Below, one piece after another: positions 26,521-34,798 of a stretch of DNA of 64,000 nt. Position 1 is the first letter of the stretch. Each line of letters opens with the position of its first letter. The notes beneath the pieces were generated by a model. The model ran no database searches. It saw only the letters and a program-made list of their open reading frames with translations, and was not told the DNA's origin. The translations under genes and the position numbers were made by a program. The DNA comes from Lentzea aerocolonigenes. GTDB lineage: Bacteria > Actinomycetota > Actinomycetes > Mycobacteriales > Pseudonocardiaceae. The stretch lies in NCBI RefSeq assembly GCF_000974445.1, contig NZ_BBOJ01000039.1:1-64000 (forward strand), given 5' to 3'.

Positions 26521-27063
26521 ATGCGCCCCGAGCCCGGTCAGGTTCTGCACTTCTCCGAAGATCCTTCGATCACCCGGTTCGTCCCGCACCTCGCGGCGAC
26601 CGCGCAACAGCCCGGCGAGTACGTGTGGGCGGTGGACGCGAGCCGCTCCCCCGACTACTGGTTCCCCCGCCAGTGCCCGCGGGTGATGGCGTGGACGATC
26701 TCCGGTTCGTCCGACGGAGATCGCGACCGGATCATCGGTCCCGGCTGCGGGACTCGGGTGCACGCGGTCGAGTACGGGTGGCTGGAGCGCATGCGGACCG
26801 TGGAGCTCTACGCCTACCGGTTCGACGCGGCACCGTTCCGGCCGTTCGGCGAGGACGGGGACGGGCGCGGGGTGGCGATGGTGGCGACCGAACCGGTCGT
26901 GCCGCTCGGACCGGCGGAACGGGTCGGTGATCTCTTCGCGCTGCACGAGCAGGCGGGGATCGCGCTGCGGGTGCTGCCGACCCTGTGGCCGTTCTGGGAC
27001 GAGGTCACCGGCAGCACTCTCGAGTGGAGCGGCATCAGGCTGAGGAACGCTCAGCCTCGCTGA
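26521..27063 (+). CDS. DUF6886 family protein
   Basis: The 180-residue protein carries the pattern of DUF6886: a VLHFSEDPSITRFVPH start, then VWAVDASRSPDYWFPRQCPRV. A later Trp-rich region includes LPTLWPFWDEVTGSTLEWS and the terminal RLRNAQPR. Members are small cytoplasmic proteins of unknown function found in Gram-positive bacteria. The start at ATG 26521 aligns the family N-terminus. Confidence 0.8.
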   Translation: MRPEPGQVLHFSEDPSITRFVPHLAATAQQPGEYVWAVDASRSPDYWFPRQCPRVMAWTISGSSDGDRDRIIGPGCGTRVHAVEYGWLERMRTVELYAYRFDAAPFRPFGEDGDGRGVAMVATEPVVPLGPAERVGDLFALHEQAGIALRVLPTLWPFWDEVTGSTLEWSGIRLRNAQPR

Positions 27064-27081
27064 CTGGAATGATCAGCCGCC

Positions 27082-27738
27082 ATGCGGGTGCTGCTGGTGG
27101 AGGACGACGAGCCGATCGCGGAATCGCTCACGCGCGGGCTGTCCCGGTACGGGTTCGAGGTCCGGTGGGTGCGCACGGGCGCGGAGGCGCTCGCCGACGA
27201 CGACGAGGCCGCCATCGTGCTGGTCGACCTCGGGCTGCCCGACATGGACGGCCTGGACGTCTGCCGCGAACTGCGGGCCCGCGGTGACGTGCCGATCATC
27301 GTGATCAGCGCGCGGTCCGACGAGGTCGACCGGGTGGTCGGGCTGGAGATCGGCGCCGACGACTACGTCACCAAACCGTTCGGCGTGCGGGAGGTCGTCG
27401 CCCGGATGCGCGCGGTGCTGCGGCGCGTGCAGCCGGCCAGGTCCGAACCGGCGCAGGAGCGCGGGCGGGTGCTCATCGACCGGCGCGGGCGGCGCGTGCA
27501 CCTCGACGGCGCCGAGCTGGAGCTGACGCCGAAGGAGTTCGACCTGCTCTCGTTCCTGGCCGAGGAGCCGGGCGCGGTGTTCACCCGCGAGCAGATCATG
27601 GAGGCCGTGTGGGACGAGAACTGGTTCGGTCCCACCAAGACGCTGGACGTGCACGTGGGGGTGCTGCGCCGCAAGCTCGGTGACGCGGCGTCCCTGGAGA
27701 CCGTGCGGGGCGTGGGATTCCGGCTGGTGCTCACGTGA
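27082..27738 (+). CDS. OmpR/PhoB-type response regulator
   Basis: The 218-residue protein has a receiver domain (residues 1-115) with the acidic pocket VEDDEP, phospho-acceptor D49 in LVDLGLPDMDG, a conserved T/S region (IVISARSD) and K101 in YVTKPFG. A winged-helix DNA-binding domain follows (about 125-218). Its 3' end overlaps the sensor kinase start by 4 bp (GTGA), so the two form a coupled two-component pair. The regulon is unknown. Confidence 0.92.
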   Translation: MRVLLVEDDEPIAESLTRGLSRYGFEVRWVRTGAEALADDDEAAIVLVDLGLPDMDGLDVCRELRARGDVPIIVISARSDEVDRVVGLEIGADDYVTKPFGVREVVARMRAVLRRVQPARSEPAQERGRVLIDRRGRRVHLDGAELELTPKEFDLLSFLAEEPGAVFTREQIMEAVWDENWFGPTKTLDVHVGVLRRKLGDAASLETVRGVGFRLVLT

Positions 27739-28982
27739 TCCGCCAACTCGTCTGGAGCTACGTGCTGCTGGTCGCGGTGGCGATCGCGGCGTTCACCGTG
27801 CCGGTGGCGTTCACGCTGAACAACCAGCTCTACGGCGACGCCGAGAACACCGCGCGCCGCGAGGCCGACACCGCCGCGCTGCTGCTCGCCTCCGGTGACA
27901 CCCGGTCGTTGAACGCGCTCGTCGACGCCTACGAACAGCAGACGCCCGGCAAGATCGACGTGCTCGGGCCGGAGGTGCCGCCCGGCAAGGTCTGGGACTC
28001 CGAGGGCCTGAAGCTCACCGTGCGGGCCGCACGGCCGGACGGCACGATCGCCGGCGCGATCCGGCTGTCCTATCCGGACGACCCGATCATCGACCGGCTC
28101 TGGTACATCTGGGGGTTCCGCGCCGCGCTGGCGGTCGGCGTACTGGTCGTGGCGGCGTTCCTCGGGCTGTGGCTCGCGCGGAGGGTCACCCGGCCGTTGC
28201 GCGAGCTGAACGCGATGGCGGGACGGCTGCGCGACGGCGACCTGACCGCGCGGGCCGAGGAGACCGGGCCGCCGGAGACCCGCACGCTCGCGCGGACGCT
28301 GAACACCGCCACCGAGACGATCGGCACGCTGGTCGGCTCGCAGCGGGCGTTCATCGGCGACGCCTCGCACCAGCTGCGCACGCCGCTGACCGCGTTGCGG
28401 CTCTCGCTCGACAACGTGGCCGACGGCGTCGACGACCCGCACGTGCGTGAGGACGTCGAGATGGCGACGGCCGAGGTCGTGCGGATGTCCCGGCTGGTCA
28501 ACGGCCTGCTCGCGCTGGCACGGGCCGAGGCGAACGTCGCCCACCCCGAACCGGTGCAGGTGCTCGACGTCGTCGCCGAGCGGTTCACCGCCTGGCGCGC
28601 CGCCGCCGACGAACGCTCGATCTCGCTGGTCAGCGAGGGGTTCGACATCCGCGTGCTCGCGACGCCGGGGCACCTGGAGCAGGTGCTGGACAACGTGCTG
28701 TCCAACGCGCTCGAGGTGTCCCCCGACGGCGGCACGATCCTGGTCCGCACCACCCGGCCCGGCCTGCTGGAGATCATCGACTCCGGGCCGGGCCTGCCCG
28801 ACGCGGACCGCGCGCGGGCGTTCGACCGGTTCTGGCGCGGTCAGGGCCTGACCGGCAAGGGCGGGTCCGGCCTGGGCCTCGCGATCGTGAAGCAGCTCGT
28901 CACCGACGACGGCGGTTCGGTCGGCCTGGCCGCCGCGCCGGGTGGCGGGCTGTGCGTGCGGATCAGGCTTTCTCCGGCATAG
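27735..28982 (+). CDS. Sensor histidine kinase
   Basis: The 415-residue membrane kinase has a first helix at residues 9-28, a short external domain (~30-125), and a second helix near 128-148. A HAMP-like linker follows (LARRVTRPLRELNAMAGRLR). The HisKA motif DASHQLRTPLTAL has the phospho-acceptor H212. The HATPase domain shows N (VLSNALEV), G1 (DSGPGL) and G2 (GGSGLGLAI) boxes. The sensor domain is small and gives no clue to the signal. Its 3' end overlaps the convergent lipoprotein gene by 20 bp. Confidence 0.9.
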   Translation: MIRQLVWSYVLLVAVAIAAFTVPVAFTLNNQLYGDAENTARREADTAALLLASGDTRSLNALVDAYEQQTPGKIDVLGPEVPPGKVWDSEGLKLTVRAARPDGTIAGAIRLSYPDDPIIDRLWYIWGFRAALAVGVLVVAAFLGLWLARRVTRPLRELNAMAGRLRDGDLTARAEETGPPETRTLARTLNTATETIGTLVGSQRAFIGDASHQLRTPLTALRLSLDNVADGVDDPHVREDVEMATAEVVRMSRLVNGLLALARAEANVAHPEPVQVLDVVAERFTAWRAAADERSISLVSEGFDIRVLATPGHLEQVLDNVLSNALEVSPDGGTILVRTTRPGLLEIIDSGPGLPDADRARAFDRFWRGQGLTGKGGSGLGLAIVKQLVTDDGGSVGLAAAPGGGLCVRIRLSPA

Positions 28983-29457
28983 CCGACGAGTGGTGGTTCA
29001 CGATGAGCCACTTCCCGTCGATCTTCTCGTAGACGAACGTGTAGCGAGCGTCCACGGTGGTCGGCTTGCCGTCCTGGGTGAGCGCGAACCGGTACGTGCC
29101 CGCGTCGATCGCGTCGTCGGCGTCGAGGACGGCGACGTGCGAGTCGAGGATGGTGCCGCTCGGCTTGCTCTTCAGGAACTTCACGAAGTAGTCGACGATC
29201 TCGGCGCGGGTGGACCGCACCTGGTTGGACACCGTGGGCAGCAGGACCGCGTTCGGAGCGTAACGGTCGGCCACCTTCTCGGGGTCACCCGTCGCGAGGG
29301 CCGCGTTCCAGTCGGCGAACAACGCCTGGATCTGGGCGGCGGCCGGCTTCTCGTCGGTCTTGGGGGCCGTCTGCGCCGGGGCGCTGGAGCAACCGACAAC
29401 GAGAGCGGCAACTCCTGCCAGGCCGGCGGCTCCCAGGATGCTCTTACGCAATGTCAT
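28963..29457 (-). CDS. Secreted NTF2-like (SgcJ/EcaC) lipoprotein
   Basis: The 164-residue protein has a lipoprotein signal (MTLRKSILGAAGLAGVAALVVGC) and then an NTF2-like cone domain of the SgcJ/EcaC type. Recognisable features are FADWNAALATGDPEKVADRYAPNAVLLPT and a C-terminal YTFVYEKIDGKWLIVNHHSS strand pair. Such domains bind small ligands or serve as scaffold; no catalytic residue stands out. The ATG at 29457 is favoured because the signal peptide then starts with two basic residues. Confidence 0.82.
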   Translation of the reverse strand: MTLRKSILGAAGLAGVAALVVGCSSAPAQTAPKTDEKPAAAQIQALFADWNAALATGDPEKVADRYAPNAVLLPTVSNQVRSTRAEIVDYFVKFLKSKPSGTILDSHVAVLDADDAIDAGTYRFALTQDGKPTTVDARYTFVYEKIDGKWLIVNHHSSAMPEKA

Positions 29458-29573
29458 CACCCATCCGTTCGTGTGGCTGTTGACCTCCACTTTCGGGTTA
29501 GGCGAGGAAGCGTTCGGACAGCTGATCTCCAGCGTTCGGACAAGCTTTCGGAAAGCCTGGTAAATGTGGACGT

Positions 29574-29951
29574 ATGGGACTTCTCAGCGGAATGATGGGG
29601 AACGCGTCGAAACTCGACCCGAGGGCGGCCGCGAGCGAGTTCGGACGGCTTTTGGCGCAGGGGGAACAGATCCACGCGGCGTACCAGTTGGTGCGCGACT
29701 CGTTCCTGTTCACCGACCGGCGGTTGATCCTGGTCGACAAACAGGGCATGACCGGCAAGAAGGTCGAATACCACTCGGTGCCGTACAAGGCGATCACCCA
29801 GTTCTCGGTGGAGACGGCCGGTCACTTCGACCTGGACGCGGAACTGAAGATCTGGGTCTCGAGCAGCGACGTGCCGATCTCCAAGCAGTTCGGCAAGGGC
29901 GTCGACGTCTACGAGGTGCAGGCGCTGCTGGCGGCGTTCGTGGCGCGGTAG
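29574..29951 (+). CDS. Bacterial PH-domain protein
   Basis: The 125-residue protein is a single bacterial PH (bPH) domain. It has a helical start (MGLLSGMMGNASKLD), the family's QLVRDSFLFTDRRLILVDKQGMTGKKVEY strands, and a final amphipathic helix (VYEVQALLAAFVAR). These proteins are widespread and of uncertain role. Its 3' end overlaps the opposite-strand small membrane gene by 43 bp. Confidence 0.85.
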   Translation: MGLLSGMMGNASKLDPRAAASEFGRLLAQGEQIHAAYQLVRDSFLFTDRRLILVDKQGMTGKKVEYHSVPYKAITQFSVETAGHFDLDAELKIWVSSSDVPISKQFGKGVDVYEVQALLAAFVAR

Positions 29952-30154
29952 TCGTCGACGACGACCGGCGTGTGCGCGGTGGTGAGCCGGGGCTGCGAGG
30001 CCAGCACGACGACGATCTCGGCCAGCCCGAGGAGCAGCGCGGTGACGACGGTGCTGGTGTCCAGCAGGATGTTCAGCACGGTCAGGACGGCGGGCGCGAC
30101 CCGGCTGCGGACCAGCACTCGCATGATGACGGTGGCGCAGCGGGTGGTGGACAT
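29909..30154 (-). CDS. Putative small membrane protein, 81 residues
   Basis: A frame with a good ribosome-binding site (GGAAGGGAACGGAA before the ATG at 30154) encodes a protein with two hydrophobic stretches: VAPAVLTVLNILLDTSTVV and ALLLGLAEIVVVLASQ. The final 15 residues overlap the end of the PH-domain gene on the other strand, which lowers confidence in the exact 3' end. No family is recognised. Confidence 0.45.
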   Translation of the reverse strand: MSTTRCATVIMRVLVRSRVAPAVLTVLNILLDTSTVVTALLLGLAEIVVVLASQPRLTTAHTPVVVDDYRATNAASSACTS

Positions 30155-30250
30155 TTCCGTTCCCTTCCAACGATTTCGCTCTCACAGATACGTCGAACCA
30201 GCACCCGCGGTTTCGACGTCCGAGCGCGAAAATCTGGGCTGCGCAACGAA

Positions 30251-30285
30251 AAATCCCCCGCAGGCACGTGGCCTGCGGGGGATTT
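30251..30285. terminator. Strong intrinsic terminator after the DoxX gene
   Basis: AAATCCCCCGCAGGC and GCCTGCGGGGGATTT form a perfect 15-bp stem with a 5-base loop. On the minus strand it is followed by a short T-rich tract, 12 bp beyond the DoxX stop codon. Confidence 0.85.
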
Positions 30286-30297
30286 CGCTTGCGGGGT

Positions 30298-30723
30298 CTA
30301 GCGAACCTGCAGCATCGGGCGGAACCGGTCGCGGTAGGCCCACGCCAGCCCGATCTCGGCGGCGACCACCACGACGGCGATGCCGATGCCCGACGGCTCC
30401 AGGAAGACGTGGAACAGCAGGATGTTCACGAGCATCGGTGCCAGCAACGCGAGCGCCAGCGGCACGAACCGGCCGGCGACAAGGAGGACACCGGCGACGA
30501 GCTGGACACCGGACGCCAGCTGCAGCATGTAGCCGGTGGCGTAGAGCGCGGCGCTGAACGCGACACCCGCGGGCGCGAGCGTGCTCGGGTCCGGCGCGGG
30601 CATGAAGTTCAGGAACCCGTTCAGGCCGGTCGTGGCGAAGAGCAGGCCGACGAGCACGCGGGTCACGATCGTGGCGTAGCGGCCGACAGCGATCTTGCGG
30701 GCGGCGGTGGCGGTGGCGGTCAT
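30298..30723 (-). CDS. DoxX-family membrane protein
   Basis: The 141-residue protein has four predicted membrane helices. Typical DoxX segments are VTRVLVGLLFATTGLNGFLNF, near the start, and LASGVQLVAGVLLVAGRFVP. DoxX proteins are small integral membrane proteins linked to redox or thiol chemistry, and the exact role of this branch is unknown. The ATG at 30723 has AGGAGG seven bases upstream. A strong terminator follows the gene. The upstream neighbour, 107 bp away on the same strand, is the HxlR regulator. Confidence 0.85.
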   Translation of the reverse strand: MTATATAARKIAVGRYATIVTRVLVGLLFATTGLNGFLNFMPAPDPSTLAPAGVAFSAALYATGYMLQLASGVQLVAGVLLVAGRFVPLALALLAPMLVNILLFHVFLEPSGIGIAVVVVAAEIGLAWAYRDRFRPMLQVR

Positions 30724-30830
30724 GTCGTGTTCCTCCTGGGCTCTCGTGTCCTTCCACTGATGCGTCGAACGGCCACCGCACCGGATCGACACAACGCCCG
30801 GAAAAATCTTGAAAAACTTGTCCGCGCTGG

Positions 30831-31490
30831 TCAGGCGCGCGCCGCGCGGACGTACTCCGCGACCGGGCTGAGCTTGAGCCAGTCCGGCAGGCCGCGCACC
30901 ACCCAGCGCGGGCCGGTCAGCTCGATCGTGCCCGCGCGCACGGCGTCGAGCAGCTCGAACTCCCCCTCCCACATCCGGTACAGCGTGGCGATGTCGGACG
31001 CCAGCACCGCGTCGACCTCCAGGCCGGGGTCGGTGTAGCAGATCGAGGCGTCACCGGGCTCGAGGACGAGCCAGAACGTGCGGCGCCGGTCGTTGATGCG
31101 GAACTCGATGTTCGCGCGGCGGCTCAGGGTGCCGGTGTCGATGCGGCCGTGCATCCACCACATGAGGACCTCGGGGTCGAGCTCGTCCGCGCGCGGGTCG
31201 CCGAACGCGTACCGGGCGCCCCAGTCGGCGAGGCCGAACACCAACGGGCGCAACGCCTGTCCCGCCGGCGTCAGGGTGTAGCCGTCGCCGGTGCGCTGGA
31301 CGAGACCGGCGCCGGCGAGCTGCCGCAACCGCCGGGACAGCAGGGCGCGCGAGAGTCCGGGCAGGCCGCGGGAGATCTCGTTGAAGCGCGAGGCACCGAC
31401 GAGCATGTCCCGCACGATCAGCAACGTCCACCGGTCGCCCAGCACCTCGACGGCGCGGACGATCGGGCAGTACTGCGCATACGTCCTCAC
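30831..31490 (-). CDS. HxlR-family regulator with SCP2-like C-terminal domain
   Basis: The 219-residue protein begins with an HxlR winged helix: CPIVRAVEVLGDRWTLLIVR, then RFNEISRGLPGLSRALLSRR. After about residue 110 it has a sterol-carrier-like domain (ANIEFRINDRRRTFWLVLEPGDASICY), an arrangement common in actinobacteria. It is divergent from an acyl-CoA dehydrogenase gene, with 94 bp between starts, and is likely to regulate it. HxlR proteins often sense electrophiles or redox state. Confidence 0.87.
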   Translation of the reverse strand: MRTYAQYCPIVRAVEVLGDRWTLLIVRDMLVGASRFNEISRGLPGLSRALLSRRLRQLAGAGLVQRTGDGYTLTPAGQALRPLVFGLADWGARYAFGDPRADELDPEVLMWWMHGRIDTGTLSRRANIEFRINDRRRTFWLVLEPGDASICYTDPGLEVDAVLASDIATLYRMWEGEFELLDAVRAGTIELTGPRWVVRGLPDWLKLSPVAEYVRAARA

Positions 31491-31584
31491 AGGGGAAGTT
31501 TCCGCCGCCGCGGGGCTTTCGTTACCGCCGCCCGGTTCACTTTCAGAACTACCTGCGGGGCTTGCGCGTTCTTACGTTCATCGC

Positions 31585-32730
31585 ATGACAACTCTTGAAA
31601 CACCCCGAGTGACCAGCACGTTCCCGACCGTCACCAGAGACGACGACGCCAGGTTCGTGGACCTGGCCGCCCGCATCGGCGCGATCGCCGCGGCCCACGC
31701 CCCCGAACACGACCGCGACGCCACGTTCGTGAGCGAGGCTTACGAGGCCATGCGCGAGGAGGGCTACCTGGCGTTGGCCGTACCCGAGGAGCTGGGCGGT
31801 CTCGGCGCCACGATGCGCCAGGTCTGTTACGCGCAGGCAGAGCTCGCCCGGCACGACGGCGCGACCGCGCTGGCCGTCACCATGCACCTGTACCTGACGC
31901 TGATGCAGGGCTACCGGCGCCGCAAGGGCGCACCGGACGCGGAGGGCATCCTGCGGCGCGTGGCCGCGGAAGGCCTGGTCATCGCCACCAGCGGCGGGTC
32001 GGACTGGCTGTGGCCGACGACGACCGCGACGCCGGTGGACGGCGGGTTCCTGGTGTCGGGGCGCAAGACGTTCTGCAGCCAGTCGCCGCGGGCGAACGTC
32101 GTGGCCACGTCGGCCGTGCTGGGCGAGGAGGTCCTGCACTTCAGCGCACCGTTGAACGCCGACGGCGTGCGCATCGAGGAAACGTGGGACACGCTCGGCA
32201 TGCGCGGCACCGCGAGCCACGACGTCGTGCTGGAGGACGTGTTCATCCCGGCCGAGAAGATCGCGGCACGCCGGCCGTACGGGGAGTTCGGCGCGCCCCT
32301 GTTCGCGGCGGTCGTCCACTTCGCGCCGGTGTGCGGCGCGACGTACTTCGGCATCGCGGCCGGTGCGCGGGACGTGGCGGTGCGGTCGACGTCGAAGAAC
32401 GCCGTGCGGCAGATCGGGTTGATGGACTACAAGCTGCGCACCGCGTGGTGGTCGCTGATGGGATCGATCGAGGAGCTCGGCGAGGACTACACGGCGGGCG
32501 CCGAGGCGACCACCACGGTGATGCTCGCGAAGCGCCAGGCCGTCGTGGAGGCCGTCGAGGTCGTGAACATCGCGATGGAGGTCCTGGGTGGACGGTCGTT
32601 CTTCAAGCGGTCACCGCTGGAACGCGCCTACCGCGACGTGCGCGCCGGAACGTTCCACCCGCTCACGCCGGAAGCCACACTCGTGTACGCGGGCAAGGTG
32701 GCGCAGGGTGATCCGGGAGTAACGGAATAG
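31585..32730 (+). CDS. Acyl-CoA dehydrogenase
   Basis: The 381-residue flavoprotein has the acyl-CoA dehydrogenase fold. Features are an N-terminal helical domain (SEAYEAMREEGYLALAVPEE), a beta domain with LVIATSGGSD and SGRKTFCSQSP for FAD, and GMRGTASHDVVLEDVFIP. The C-terminal helices carry EVLGGRSFFKRSPLERAYRD. It should oxidise an acyl-CoA or related thioester at the alpha-beta bond, with electrons going to ETF. Some close homologues oxidise other compounds. ATG 31585 is chosen from family alignment. It is divergent from the HxlR regulator. Confidence 0.88.
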   Translation: MTTLETPRVTSTFPTVTRDDDARFVDLAARIGAIAAAHAPEHDRDATFVSEAYEAMREEGYLALAVPEELGGLGATMRQVCYAQAELARHDGATALAVTMHLYLTLMQGYRRRKGAPDAEGILRRVAAEGLVIATSGGSDWLWPTTTATPVDGGFLVSGRKTFCSQSPRANVVATSAVLGEEVLHFSAPLNADGVRIEETWDTLGMRGTASHDVVLEDVFIPAEKIAARRPYGEFGAPLFAAVVHFAPVCGATYFGIAAGARDVAVRSTSKNAVRQIGLMDYKLRTAWWSLMGSIEELGEDYTAGAEATTTVMLAKRQAVVEAVEVVNIAMEVLGGRSFFKRSPLERAYRDVRAGTFHPLTPEATLVYAGKVAQGDPGVTE

Positions 32731-32797
32731 CTTCAAGTTGTAGGCCTGCCAAGGCTTTGCGAGGATTGCGGCCCGCTACTTCGAAGGAGCGATTCCG

Positions 32798-33205
32798 GTG
32801 GCCACTCGCCTCAACCCGTACCTGCGCTTCAACGGTGACGCTCGGCAAGCGATGGAGTTCTACCAGAGCGTTCTCGGCGGCACCCTCAACATGAACACGT
32901 TCGCCGAGTTCGGCATGCAGGACTCGCCTCAGGCGGACCAGATCATGCACGCCCAGCTGGAGACCGACCAGGGCTACACGATCATGGCCTCCGACACGCC
33001 GCCCGGCATGTCCTACAACCCCGGCGACACCATGACCATCTCCCTGTCGGGTGACGACGAGGTGCTCAGGACGTACTTCGAGGCGCTCGCCGACGGCGGC
33101 AAGATCGGTACCCCGCTGGAGAAGCAGATGTGGGGCGACGAGTACGGCGATCTCACCGACAAGTACGGCATCAACTGGATGGTGAACATCGGCGCGCCGC
33201 GCTGA
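32798..33205 (+). CDS. VOC-family (PhnB-like) protein
   Basis: The 135-residue protein is of the glyoxalase/bleomycin-resistance superfamily, PhnB/YjdN subgroup. It starts LNPYLRFNGDARQAMEFYQSV and contains QIMHAQLETDQGYTIMASD and a final WGDEYGDLTDKYGINWMVN. These proteins bind metal and small ligands, and the actual reaction is unknown. The GTG at 32798 has GAAGGAG eleven bases upstream. A terminator-like hairpin follows. Confidence 0.88.
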   Translation: MATRLNPYLRFNGDARQAMEFYQSVLGGTLNMNTFAEFGMQDSPQADQIMHAQLETDQGYTIMASDTPPGMSYNPGDTMTISLSGDDEVLRTYFEALADGGKIGTPLEKQMWGDEYGDLTDKYGINWMVNIGAPR

Positions 33206-33215
33206 CGACGCTCCG

Positions 33216-33239
33216 GCGGGGCCGCTGTGGTGGCCCCGC
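33216..33239 (+). terminator. Hairpin terminator after the PhnB-like gene
   Basis: GCGGGGCC (33216-33223) and GGCCCCGC (33232-33239) form a perfect 8-bp stem with an 8-base loop, ten bases after the stop codon. Confidence 0.6.
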
Positions 33240-33266
33240 CCGCCGCGTTGTCGCATCATGTGGACC

Positions 33267-33647
33267 ATGAGCGAGCGTCTGCGCGGCGTGGTCGACCAAC
33301 TCGCGATCCGCTCGGACGAGCGGGTGCTGGAGATCGGCTGCGGGCAGGGCGTGGCCGCCACGATGGTGTGCCAGCTGCTGTCCACCGGCACGCTCACCGC
33401 GATCGACCGCTCGACGAAGATGGTCGAGGCCGCGACCCGCCGCAACGCCCCGTACGTGGCCACCGGCAAGGCAGAGTTCCTCATCGCGTCGCTGGAGGAC
33501 ATGAACCTCGGCGACCGCAGGTTCGACCTGGTCTTCGCGGTGCGCGTCGGGCTGTTCCACCGCGAACCCGAACGGGCTCACGCGCTGTTGCGCCCGTGGC
33601 TGGCACCGGGCGCACGCGTGCTGTCGTTCTTCGACGTGCCCGTTTAG
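33267..33647 (+). CDS. Class I SAM-dependent methyltransferase (small)
   Basis: The ~126-residue protein is a minimal class I methyltransferase. SAM-binding motif I is VLEIGCGQGVA near residue 21, and an acidic residue follows strand 2 (TAIDRSTKMV). Motif II/III is RFDLVFAVRVGLFHREPE. It ends soon after strand 5, shorter than the usual ~200 residues, so the substrate-binding part is reduced or it works with a partner. The start may be ATG 33258 or 33267; neither has a good ribosome-binding site. Confidence 0.8.
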   Translation: MSERLRGVVDQLAIRSDERVLEIGCGQGVAATMVCQLLSTGTLTAIDRSTKMVEAATRRNAPYVATGKAEFLIASLEDMNLGDRRFDLVFAVRVGLFHREPERAHALLRPWLAPGARVLSFFDVPV

Positions 33648-33654
33648 GGACGCG

Positions 33655-34005
33655 TCACCAGCTCACCAGGCAGAACGGGTGGCCGGCGGGATCCGCGTAG
33701 ACGTGGAACCGCTCGCCGCCTCCTTCGAGCCGTCGCGCTCCGAGCGCCAGCACCTGCTCGTCCGCCGCCGCGAGGTCCTCAACCCGCACGTCGAAGTGCA
33801 GACGCGCGGATTCCTGCGGCCACCGCGGCGGTTGCAGGCTTTCGACCCGTGCGAACGCCACCCCTGGACGGTCCGGGGCGTCGCCGATGACGACGAAACC
33901 GGGGTCGTCCTGGACCCGGACCATGCCGAGCAGCGTCGCGTAGAAGTCCGCGAGGGACCGCGGATCAGGGCAGTCGATCACCAGGCCGTGCCATCGTCCG
34001 ATCAT
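33655..34005 (-). CDS. VOC-family protein (glyoxalase-like)
   Basis: The 116-residue protein is a single VOC module pair: GLVIDCPDPRSLADFYATLLGM at the N-terminus and RLHFDVRVEDLAAADEQVLALGA, then VYADPAGHPFCLV at the end. This is the 'Glyoxalase_6' style common in actinobacteria. Its role is unknown. It is convergent with the methyltransferase, with 7 bp between stops. Confidence 0.88.
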   Translation of the reverse strand: MIGRWHGLVIDCPDPRSLADFYATLLGMVRVQDDPGFVVIGDAPDRPGVAFARVESLQPPRWPQESARLHFDVRVEDLAAADEQVLALGARRLEGGGERFHVYADPAGHPFCLVSW

Positions 34006-34051
34006 GCGAGGGATCGTGACACCGCATGCGGACAGCGACTGTCCTGGATCA

Positions 34052-34534
34052 TCAGATCCGCTTGAGCAGGTCCTCGATCAGCTTCTTCGACGGCTCCACC
34101 CCGGCCGGCGAGACGACCTCGATCTGGGTCTTGCCCTTGCGCGCGGCGACCGTGTGCTGGGTCGTCTCCGCTCCGCCGGCCGTGGCCTCGTAGGCCTCGT
34201 CCTGGAAGCCCTCGATCGCCTTGGCCTTCTCCGGCTTGCCCTTGGCGAACGACGCGGCCGTCGCGTTCGTCGTGAACCGCACTTCGACCGGCATGCCCGA
34301 GCCCACGTACCTGCACGTGGTGACGGACTTCTCGACGGTCTGCTGCTGGCCCTGCAACCGCAGCCCGAGCGCCTTGCCCACGACGGACGAGTTGGCGTTG
34401 GCGCAGTTCGGGCCGTTGCCCGCGGGCTGCTCGACGGTGGTCGGGGTCGTCGGCGTCTGCGTCGGGGCGGCCTCCGGGGTGGAGGTGCAGGCGGCGAGCA
34501 GGAACGCGGCGGCGGCGAGGAGGGGGATGCGCAC
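34052..34534 (-). CDS. Putative lipoprotein, 160 residues
   Basis: It has a lipoprotein signal, MRIPLLAAAAFLLAAC, with lipobox LAAC at residues 13-16. A Thr/Pro-rich linker follows (TPEAAPTQTPTTPTTVEQP), then a ~110-residue domain. That domain has two cysteines (NCAN and TTCRY) likely to pair. The layout resembles the DUF3558-type or related secreted domains of actinobacteria, but I cannot name a family with confidence. Confidence 0.75.
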   Translation of the reverse strand: MRIPLLAAAAFLLAACTSTPEAAPTQTPTTPTTVEQPAGNGPNCANANSSVVGKALGLRLQGQQQTVEKSVTTCRYVGSGMPVEVRFTTNATAASFAKGKPEKAKAIEGFQDEAYEATAGGAETTQHTVAARKGKTQIEVVSPAGVEPSKKLIEDLLKRI

Positions 34535-34611
34535 ATCCCTACATCGACCGCGCCGCCTCCGCGTTACCCCGATCAGGTGCCGCCGATCAGTCTGCCTGCC
34601 GAGGTCGTTGA

Positions 34612-34797
34612 TCCGTCGAGAGTCAGCCTGGGCACTTCGTCAACGCGGGCCTGCCGGTCGGCCTCCTGGAAAGTGACACCGAGTTGCTGCCCAGGAGCCG
34701 GCCGGTGGTTCCCGGCAGGCTCGCGGAGGCCGGGCTCGAGTTCCACTTCCCGAACTCGCGGGAGGCGGCGCAGAATCTGGCTGAGCGCAGGAGGTGA
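34612..34797 (+). pseudogene. 3' remnant of an SDR39U1-type (TIGR01777/DUF1731) epimerase gene
   Basis: A frame after the stop at 34609 encodes GLLESDTELLPRSRPVVPGR, then LAEAGLEFHFPNSREAAQNL, and ends at 34797. This matches the C-terminal DUF1731 segment of TIGR01777 epimerases, where a leucine/serine-rich helix precedes VVPGRLLEAGFEF. Upstream there is no Rossmann domain in any frame, only the divergent lipoprotein gene. It is probably the leftover of a deleted gene. Its stop lies one base before the start codon of the nitrile hydratase-like beta gene. Confidence 0.55.
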
Positions 34798-34798
34798 G

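Noticed and set aside
34004-34798. Upstream extension of the nitrile hydratase beta N-terminal gene
   Set aside because: The extension is antisense to a lipoprotein gene and out of frame with the epimerase remnant; ATG 34799 gives the family start.
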